DNA from: Actinomycetes bacterium
GTDB lineage: Bacteria; Actinomycetota; Actinomycetes; Mycobacteriales; Micromonosporaceae
Assembly (NCBI GenBank): GCA_021793335.1
Contig: JAJYSW010000037.1
Span: forward strand, 1 to 18,496
Direction: 5' to 3'
DNA length: 18,496 nucleotides
Of this stretch, positions 1 through 5,001 are shown piece by piece (position 1 is the first letter of the stretch; each line of letters begins with the position of its first letter). The notes below the pieces were generated by a model that saw nothing but the letters and a program-made list of their open reading frames with translations, was not told the origin of the DNA and ran no database searches. A program made the position numbers and the translations under genes.

Positions 1-684
1 GTTCTCGCGGGCCTGCTCCCACAGGCTTTCGAGCTCGACTTCGTCGGGCTTGACCTCGGCGAGGCGCGGGGCGGCGGTACGGTCCTCGCCGATGAACTCC
101 ATGATCACCTCGGTGCCGAGGATCTGCACGGGATAAGGCACGGCGACGCCGGCCTGCCAGAGCCGGGCGAGGGCCTCGAATTCGGCGGCGGCCCACCGCC
201 CCGCGGCCTGCGCGAGACCGAATTTGGTGCGCTTGGCGAGGGCGCGGCGGTCGCGGGTGCGTCTGGCGGTGCGCCCGGCGGTGTAGTCGCCGGTCCGGTT
301 GAACTGGGTGTGCTCGGCCGAACGGTAACGCTTGGAGGCCATCAGCGCCGACCGGTCGGTGCCCGGCACGGCGCGTTCGATGAGGAAGACGTCGGCCTCT
401 TTGCCGGTCTTGAGGACGCCGAGCTCGTAGTCGACGGCGCCCAGATCGGTGACGACCCACTCGGGCCACGGGGCGGGGCCGCGTTGAAGCGGCTCCGAAT
501 CATCCCAGATGGACCAGCGATCGCCGGTGGGCGGGCCGTCGTCGGCCGGGAGCTCCTCGAAGTCCTCCGAGCGCATCGCCTCGTAGCGGGCCTGCTCTTC
601 GGGTGCGAAGAGTTCGTCCTCGTCGAGCCGCCTGCGGCGGCGGATGGATTCGAAGGTGGAGGTGTTGTCGGATTTGCGTGCCAC
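1..684 (-). CDS. RIO-type serine/threonine protein kinase, N-terminal part (runs off left edge)
   Basis: The 228 visible codons encode the N-terminal part of a RIO-family kinase, an atypical ATP-dependent protein kinase/ATPase fold found in archaea, eukaryotes and many actinobacteria; the bacterial substrate is unknown. After a charged, Arg-rich N-terminus (about residues 1-60) comes the RIO glycine-loop equivalent LKTGKEADVF (91-100), the candidate ATP-binding Lys118 in MASKRYR, the helix AAGRWAAAEFEALARL (160-175) and the hinge-like VIMEFIGE (193-200). The catalytic HGD and metal-binding D-loop would lie beyond base 1 and cannot be checked. The GTG start at 684 is chosen because AGGAG lies 9 nt upstream and the family resemblance begins soon after. 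The gene is divergent from the vapBC pair and has an unusual leader described separately. The RIO assignment is confident; a role is not assigned. Confidence 0.85.
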   Translation of the reverse strand, partial: MARKSDNTSTFESIRRRRRLDEDELFAPEEQARYEAMRSEDFEELPADDGPPTGDRWSIWDDSEPLQRGPAPWPEWVVTDLGAVDYELGVLKTGKEADVFLIERAVPGTDRSALMASKRYRSAEHTQFNRTGDYTAGRTARRTRDRRALAKRTKFGLAQAAGRWAAAEFEALARLWQAGVAVPYPVQILGTEVIMEFIGEDRTAAPRLAEVKPDEVELESLWEQAREN

Positions 685-729
685 TGCGGATTGCTCCTGT
701 GCGGGTTTCCGGCGGCACGCGGCAACAGG

Positions 730-792
730 TCAGCGCGCGCCGTCGGGAGGTGGACTGGTGGTCGAGGCAGGGTGAAGGACAACGACAGCCAT
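730..792 (-). CDS. Possible 20-codon upstream ORF in the RIO kinase leader
   Basis: A short ORF begins at ATG (790-792) with a strong Shine-Dalgarno GGAGG 9 nt upstream and stops at TGA (730-732), 45 nt before the kinase GTG. The peptide reads MAVVVLHPAS followed by TTSPPPDGAR. It contains a Pro-Pro-Pro-Asp run, a known type of EF-P-dependent ribosome-pausing motif. The ORF is in the same frame as the kinase with no other stop between them, so it could be a regulatory leader peptide, an N-terminal extension cut by a stop codon, or chance. There is no evidence of expression beyond the ribosome binding site and the promoter upstream. Confidence 0.35.
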   Translation of the reverse strand: MAVVVLHPASTTSPPPDGAR

Positions 793-821
793 CAGTACAC
801 ACCTCCAAACGCTCTGACGGT

Positions 822-845
822 CCCGGGTTTTCGGATGCGCCCGGG
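822..845 (-). promoter_or_regulatory. Hairpin in the RIO kinase 5' leader
   Basis: CCCGGG occurs at 822-827 and again at 840-845. Each copy is self-complementary, so the two can pair across a 12-nt loop. The hairpin would sit at the start of the kinase transcript, between the predicted promoter and the upstream ORF. It could be a 5' stabilising stem or part of an attenuation device; the function is inferred only from position. Confidence 0.35.
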
Positions 846-856
846 GGACGGGAGCG

Positions 857-885
857 ACTTTAGCGGCCCCCTCGAAGGCGCGCAA
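857..885 (-). promoter_or_regulatory. Predicted sigma-70-type promoter for the RIO kinase
   Basis: On the minus strand a -35 box TTGCGC (880-885) and a -10 box TAAAGT (857-862) are separated by exactly 17 nt. This fits the housekeeping actinobacterial pattern TTGnnn and TAnnnT. Transcription would start near 850, giving a leader of roughly 165 nt that includes the hairpin and the upstream ORF. Confidence 0.55.
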
Positions 886-911
886 GCCGTTAACCGCTCA
901 CCACCTCACCC

Positions 912-938
912 TTTCGTGTACACAATTTGTGCTACGGT
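912..938 (+). promoter_or_regulatory. Predicted vapBC promoter with operator-like palindrome
   Basis: A -10 box TACGGT (933-938) ends 7 nt before the antitoxin ATG, which places the transcription start at or next to the ATG, and no Shine-Dalgarno sequence precedes the start; this is the signature of a leaderless actinobacterial mRNA. The -35 region (around 910-917) is weak. Just upstream of the -10 box is a perfect 11-nt palindrome CACAATTTGTG (921-931), overlapping a second one, GTGTACAC (916-923). Type II antitoxins normally repress their own operon from such sites, so these are the likely operator. Confidence 0.5.
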
Positions 939-945
939 AACCAAT

Positions 946-1245
946 ATGGGCCTACAACAACCACGCGAAGTCGGCATTCGAGAGCTGCGCCAGCACGCCA
1001 GCAGTTACCTCGCATGGGTCGGCAAAGGCCACGAGATCATCGTGACCAACCATGGACGCCCGGCCGCTCGCCTGGTGCCAATATCCGACCCGAGCGAGGA
1101 TCGGATCGAAACCATGATTCGCTCGGGGGAGCTGATCGGACCGGAGGACGCAGGCGACCCCTTGGACGTGCCAATCGTCATGCCTTCCGACCCCGCCCTC
1201 TCCAGTCAGCAGATTCTCGACGAGCTTCGCGAGGACCGCCTGTGA
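946..1245 (+). CDS. Antitoxin of a type II toxin-antitoxin pair, Phd/YefM family
   Basis: This 99-residue protein matches the Phd/YefM (prevent-host-death) fold: the N-terminal DNA-binding segment VGIRELRQHASSYL (9-22), then the strand region HEIIVTNHGRPAARLVPI (29-46), then a disordered acidic tail (about 60-99) of the kind that wraps and inactivates the toxin. It should neutralise the VapC protein encoded immediately downstream and repress the shared promoter. The ATG at 946 is chosen over upstream alternatives because homology starts here and a -10 box sits 7 nt upstream, implying leaderless translation. It overlaps vapC by 4 nt. Which of the many VapB-type names applies cannot be decided from sequence alone. 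Confidence 0.85.
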   Translation: MGLQQPREVGIRELRQHASSYLAWVGKGHEIIVTNHGRPAARLVPISDPSEDRIETMIRSGELIGPEDAGDPLDVPIVMPSDPALSSQQILDELREDRL

Positions 1246-1634
1246 TCTACTTCGACACCTCGGCACTGATCAAACTCGTGGTGGCCGAGGACGAGACGCA
1301 AGCGCTCGTGAAATGGCTCCGGGAACATCCCGGGCAACGGTGGGTGACCAGTGATCTGACCAGGGTCGAACTGCTCCGGGCCGTTATGCGACGCGAACCG
1401 ACCGCGCTCCTGCAAGCCCAGCAGCGGCTATCCCGAATGGTGCGGATTCCCCTCATGGAAGGCGTCCTGCAATACGCGTCCATGTGCCGGCCGCCTCTGC
1501 TGCGCTCGCTGGACGCGATTCATCTCGCCTCCGTCCTGGAGTACCACAAGGACATCGAATGGATGCTGGTTTACGATAAGCGGCTCGCTGAAGCAGCGAG
1601 TGCAGGCGGTGTCAATGTCGCCTGTCCCGCCTGA
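1242..1634 (+). CDS. vapC: VapC-type PIN-domain ribonuclease toxin
   Basis: A 130-residue PIN-domain protein, the toxin half of a type II toxin-antitoxin pair; VapC toxins are Mg2+-dependent endoribonucleases that usually cut tRNA or rRNA. The four acidic residues of the active site are all present: Asp5 (IYFDTSALIKL), Glu43 (DLTRVELLRA), Asp91 (LDAIHLAS) and Asp112 (LVYDKRL), so the toxin looks intact. The GTG start overlaps the antitoxin stop codon as GTGA, a coupling that keeps toxin synthesis dependent on antitoxin translation. Its last ~64 nt overlap the end of a broken reading frame on the other strand. The RNA target cannot be predicted from the sequence. Confidence 0.9.
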   Translation: MIYFDTSALIKLVVAEDETQALVKWLREHPGQRWVTSDLTRVELLRAVMRREPTALLQAQQRLSRMVRIPLMEGVLQYASMCRPPLLRSLDAIHLASVLEYHKDIEWMLVYDKRLAEAASAGGVNVACPA

Positions 1635-2029
1635 TCCCGTGAACGGCGGATCTCGGCCATGGCCTCGACGACTTTGAACGGACCACCGAGGGGGCCAGCC
1701 AAGATCTCGTCAAGCCACGAGTCGATGGTGGGCTGGGCGGCGTCGCGCTGGATCAGATCCCGGACATGGGGCGGACGGGCCAACGCCAAGTTCCGCGGCC
1801 CGGCGCTCGGCCGACTCACGAAGCCCTTCATCCATATGCCGTCCCAGAAGATCACGTCCGTCTTCGGGGCTGCGGCTCCCCTGGTGAACTCCCCCGTGTG
1901 AAACCGCCCGATGACGTCCTCGATGCTCGGCTACGACAGCGAAGCGCCCCGCAGACGCAGGTGCACAGTGACGTCGCCGAGGGCTTCGGGTGTGAACCGC
2001 GCCGACTCGTAGGTGAGGATCGATGCGGT
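1571..2029 (-). pseudogene. Coding-like remnant between DUF393 gene and vapC, interrupted by TAG
   Basis: On the minus strand one frame reads continuously like protein with strong G/C third positions from about 2029 to 1571, except for an in-frame TAG at 1931-1933. It includes stretches such as ILTYESARFTPEALGDVTVH, VIFWDGIWMKGF and IDSWLDEILAGPLGGPFKVV. There is no good start codon at its beginning: it follows the DUF393 stop directly and in the same frame. Its 3' end runs into the vapC coding region and ends in low-quality sequence there. I do not recognise the family. The best reading is a truncated, inactivated gene whose end was lost when vapBC arrived. A short intact ORF starting at GTG 1855 is the alternative. 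Confidence 0.35.
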
Positions 2030-2431
2030 TCAAGGCGGCGCCTCGCCGTCTCCGAGGCCGTCTTCGGCTCGGGAGATGGCGCAGGCGGCGGTGCCGCCGG
2101 GCAGCCGGTGGCGGTTACGGGAGACGAGCCGGTAGACCGGCCACAGCAGCCGTGAGACGAACTTGCGAGCGGCGATCAAGCCCAGCGGTCTCCAGTACCA
2201 CTGGGCCCGGCACAGCAGCATCGCGATGGCATCGGGACCGGCTTTGACAAGACCGGGCTCCGCCCATTGGACGGCGTCCTCCACTGCCCGCCGTCCGATG
2301 CCGAGCGCCTCCAGGTCGACGCTTTGCCACGGCGCCACGGCGGCCTCGGTCCTCACGCAGCGTTCGAGGAAGTCCGCACACCGGGTGCAGAACGCGCAGT
2401 CGCCGTCGTAGAGGAAGACCGGCGTCCTCAC
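2030..2431 (-). CDS. DCC-family thiol-disulfide oxidoreductase-like protein (DUF393)
   Basis: A 133-residue protein beginning TPVFLYDGDCAFCTRC, the defining DGxCxxC motif of the DUF393/DCC family, with Cys12 and Cys15 as the CxxC pair and Cys18 close by. Family members are small thioredoxin-like or membrane-associated proteins of poorly known function. The C-terminal half has the usual aromatic and hydrophobic segment (WYWRPLGLIA, LLWPVYRLVSRNRHRLPGG). It starts at a GTG overlapping the aroE stop by 4 nt (GTGA), so it is translated by coupling as the last gene of the operon. Nothing in the sequence ties it to shikimate synthesis. The length is normal for the family and the gene looks intact. 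Confidence 0.85.
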   Translation of the reverse strand: MRTPVFLYDGDCAFCTRCADFLERCVRTEAAVAPWQSVDLEALGIGRRAVEDAVQWAEPGLVKAGPDAIAMLLCRAQWYWRPLGLIAARKFVSRLLWPVYRLVSRNRHRLPGGTAACAISRAEDGLGDGEAPP

Positions 2432-3240
2432 CGCCGTCCGACCGCCGCATCGAGTGCGTCGCGCATCGCGCCGACCGGAGCCGGGTCGATGCCGGTGAAC
2501 TGGGTCCATTGGCGGACCGCTTGCGCCAGCAGCAGCGCGAGGCCGTCGAGGACCTTGGCGCCTTCGCGTTCGGCCGCTGCGGCGAGGGGGGTGGGCCACG
2601 GGTCGTAGAGGACGTCGAACAGGACGGTTCCGGGACGCCAGTCGACGCGCAGGCCGTCGGTGACGCCTCTGGGGACGGTGGAGACGACGAGGTCGCTGCG
2701 CCCGGCGATGACGGCCTCGTCCCAGGAGGCCGAGCGCAGGACCAGTCCGAGGCGTTCGGCGACGGGTTCGAGCTCGGCGACGGCCTCGCGGCGGCGTGCG
2801 AAGACGGTGACGGTCTCGGCGCCGAGCCGCTGGGCGGCGCCGAGCGCGCCTCGGGCGGTGCCGCCCGCGCCGAGCACGGCCACCTCGTTCACAGAGGTCA
2901 GACCGATCTCGGCGAGCGCGTCGACCATGCCGGGCGCGTCGGTGTTGTCCGCCAAGCGCACGCCATCGCGCAGGACGAGCGTGTTGGCCGCGCCGATGGC
3001 CTCGGCGACGGGCGTGACCTCGTCCGCGACGACGAGGGCGATTTCTTTGAGCGGCATGGTGAGCGAGAGCCCGGCCCAGGTGTTGTCGAGACGGTCGACG
3101 AAGGCGGCCAGGCCCGGCTCGTCGCACTCGTGGCGGGTGTACACCCAGTCGACCAGTCCGACGGCGGCGAACCCGGCGCTGTGGATGACCGGGGACAGCG
3201 AGTGCTCGATCGGCTTGCCGAGGACGGCTGCCTGCATCAT
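2428..3240 (-). CDS. aroE: Shikimate dehydrogenase (NADP+)
   Basis: AroE reduces 3-dehydroshikimate to shikimate in the common aromatic amino-acid pathway, in the cytoplasm. The 270-residue product has the family signatures: HSLSPVIH (13-20) binding shikimate, LTMPLKE with the catalytic Lys65, NTDAPGM with the catalytic Asp101, the nucleotide-binding loop GAGGTARGA (124-132), and the C-terminal LLLAQAVRQWTQFTG helix. The ATG at 3240 overlaps the mltG stop as ATGA; a second ATG follows at 3237, so the start could be one codon later. It is coupled to mltG upstream and to the DUF393 gene downstream. No aroC, aroK or aroB follows, so other shikimate genes must lie elsewhere. Confidence 0.95.
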   Translation of the reverse strand: MMQAAVLGKPIEHSLSPVIHSAGFAAVGLVDWVYTRHECDEPGLAAFVDRLDNTWAGLSLTMPLKEIALVVADEVTPVAEAIGAANTLVLRDGVRLADNTDAPGMVDALAEIGLTSVNEVAVLGAGGTARGALGAAQRLGAETVTVFARRREAVAELEPVAERLGLVLRSASWDEAVIAGRSDLVVSTVPRGVTDGLRVDWRPGTVLFDVLYDPWPTPLAAAAEREGAKVLDGLALLLAQAVRQWTQFTGIDPAPVGAMRDALDAAVGRR

Positions 3241-4505
3241 TGGATCCCGTTCTCCTCTGCGATCTTGATGTTCTCCACGTGGTCGGCGTATTCGTGGGCG
3301 AACAGGGCCCGGCCGTCGTCGTAGGCGGTCACGAAGAACAGCCAGTCCCCCGGTTCCGGGTTCACGGCCCCCTCCAGGGCGGCCACACCGGGGTTGGAGA
3401 TGGCGCTGGGCAGGTAGCCGGCGTTCTGGGGAGCGCTGGGGGCCCATGGGTTGTCGGCGTCGCGCATGACGTCGTGCCAGGCGATGTCCTCACCGGAGGT
3501 GATCGGCTCCTCGCCTTCGAGGAGGCGCCCGTAGTTCCAGATCGCCTCGCTCTCGAAGCAGTTGCAGTTGGTCTGCTCGTGCGAGTAGGGGTTGACGTAG
3601 ACCTTGTTGTACATGGTCTGGGCGATCTTCGCGTCGTCCTCGGGGGTGCCGGACTCGGACTGCACGATGGAGGCGACCTGGAGGGCCATCCACGGGTAGA
3701 CCTTGAATTCGCCGCCGGTGTCGGGGTGGAAGTCCTGCTGCGGCAGCGAGGCGGGATCGAAATCCGGGTCAGGGTCCTGGATCTGCGCGGCCCGTTCGAT
3801 GAAGTCGATCTCCTCGACGGTCGTGTTGAATTTCGCGATCATCGCCGAGAGCATCTGTTCGGCGGTCATCTCCTCGTCGAACTCATAGGTGGCCGGGAAC
3901 AGGAAGCCTTCGACGGATTTGATCTGCCTATCGCCGAAGCCTTCGAACCAGATCGGGTCGACGCCGAGCGCCTCGGGGTCCTCGGCGGCTGCTTCGAAGT
4001 CCTCGACGGGGACACCGGTGTGCTCGGAGAGTTTGGCGTAGACCTCCATGGATCGGTAGCCCTCGGGGATGGTGACGGCGTTGAGCATCCGGTTCGCCGG
4101 GTCGGTCAGGAAGTCCAGCGCGGCGGCAGCCGACATCTCCTCTTGCATGATGTAGGTGCCCGGCTGAATGCTCAGGCCGCTGTCGCCGTCGTCCTCGGAG
4201 GCGTTGGTGAACGCCTTCGCCGAGGCGATGACGCCCTCTTGGTGGAGGTGGTTGGCGATGTCGGCGAGGAACCAGCCTTCTTGGATCTGGATCGTGACCT
4301 CGGTGCCGTTGCCGGTGCCCTCGAAGTCCTCGGCGATGAAGAATTCCTTGATGACGTTGTTGTAGGCCCACCAGCCGCCGACGCCGAGGGCGCCGAACAG
4401 GACCACGACGAGGGTCATGGCGATGAGGGAGCTGCCGGATTCACGGCGGCGGTGCCGTCGAGGTGCGTCCGCGTGTTCCGCCTGTGAATCGAGGTCGCCG
4501 AGCAT
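3237..4505 (-). CDS. mltG: Endolytic murein transglycosylase MltG (YceG-like)
   Basis: MltG is a membrane-anchored lytic transglycosylase that cleaves nascent glycan strands and helps set peptidoglycan chain length. This 422-residue protein has a basic cytoplasmic N-terminus (1-25), one transmembrane helix (about 26-47), a LysM-like region (about 68-140, including IQIQEGWFLADIANHLHQEG) and the YceG catalytic domain. Glu284 in ASIVQSESG aligns with E. coli Glu218 of ASIIEKE, so the active site is kept. The segment after it (NKVYVNPYSHEQ, then NCNCFESEAIWNYG) departs from the usual LQxDPTVxYG and carries two close cysteines. The ATG at 4505 lies 6 nt after the ruvX stop. It sits in the conserved alaS-ruvX-mltG-aroE order. 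Confidence 0.93.
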   Translation of the reverse strand: MLGDLDSQAEHADAPRRHRRRESGSSLIAMTLVVVLFGALGVGGWWAYNNVIKEFFIAEDFEGTGNGTEVTIQIQEGWFLADIANHLHQEGVIASAKAFTNASEDDGDSGLSIQPGTYIMQEEMSAAAALDFLTDPANRMLNAVTIPEGYRSMEVYAKLSEHTGVPVEDFEAAAEDPEALGVDPIWFEGFGDRQIKSVEGFLFPATYEFDEEMTAEQMLSAMIAKFNTTVEEIDFIERAAQIQDPDPDFDPASLPQQDFHPDTGGEFKVYPWMALQVASIVQSESGTPEDDAKIAQTMYNKVYVNPYSHEQTNCNCFESEAIWNYGRLLEGEEPITSGEDIAWHDVMRDADNPWAPSAPQNAGYLPSAISNPGVAALEGAVNPEPGDWLFFVTAYDDGRALFAHEYADHVENIKIAEENGIQ

Positions 4506-4511
4506 CGTGTG

Positions 4512-4994
4512 TCATATCCTTCGCCGCTGATCCAACCAATGCTGGAGGATCTCCACCGCGGCGGCCTGATCGACGACGGAGCGTTTCCGCTTGCCGCGGA
4601 CGCCGCCCTCATTGAGCCTGCGAGTGGCGACGGCCGTGGTGAGCCGCTCGTCGGTCAAGGTTACCGGCACGGGTGAGACTCGATCGACCAGCCGTTGCAC
4701 CCAGGTTCGGGTGTGCTCGGCGGCCAATCCCTCCTCACCGGAAAGGGTAACGGGTAGGCCCACGACAATCTCCACCACGTCATAATCGGCGCTAATTTCG
4801 GCTATTTCACGAATATCGTGCGGAATCTCCTCGCCGCGGGTCTTCATGTCGCGACGGACGGTCGTCACCGGAGTGGCCAGGATGCCGTCCGGGTCGCACA
4901 CGGCGAGGCCGATGCGGGCCTTGCCGAGGTCGATGCCGAGACGGCGGCCCCGCCGCCACTCGGTGGCCGCGGGGCCGGGTTGTGCGTGATCCAC
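4512..4994 (-). CDS. ruvX: RuvX/YqgF-family RNase H-like nuclease
   Basis: A 160-residue protein of the RuvX/YqgF family, RNase H-fold enzymes described as Holliday-junction resolvase-like and implicated in processing of pre-16S rRNA. Visible motifs are GIDLGKARIGLAV with Asp22, VEIVVGLPVTLSGEEG (74-89), TDERLTT with Glu117, and VVDQAAAVEILQ with Asp142, the acidic residues expected at the active site. Length is close to typical (about 140-160), with a 15-residue polar N-terminal extension. The GTG start is chosen because AGGA lies 5 nt upstream and only 7 nt separate it from the alaS stop. It is embedded between alaS and mltG, the standard position. Confidence 0.93.
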   Translation of the reverse strand: MDHAQPGPAATEWRRGRRLGIDLGKARIGLAVCDPDGILATPVTTVRRDMKTRGEEIPHDIREIAEISADYDVVEIVVGLPVTLSGEEGLAAEHTRTWVQRLVDRVSPVPVTLTDERLTTAVATRRLNEGGVRGKRKRSVVDQAAAVEILQHWLDQRRRI

Positions 4995-5001
4995 GATCGT
5001 C

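Noticed and set aside
310..945. N-terminal extension of the antitoxin frame
   Set aside because: It is antisense to the RIO kinase gene and crosses the promoter region; antitoxin similarity starts at 946.
2432..3127. An upstream extension of the DUF393 frame inside aroE
   Set aside because: That part is Arg-rich shadow of aroE; the DUF393 domain starts right after the GTG at 2431.
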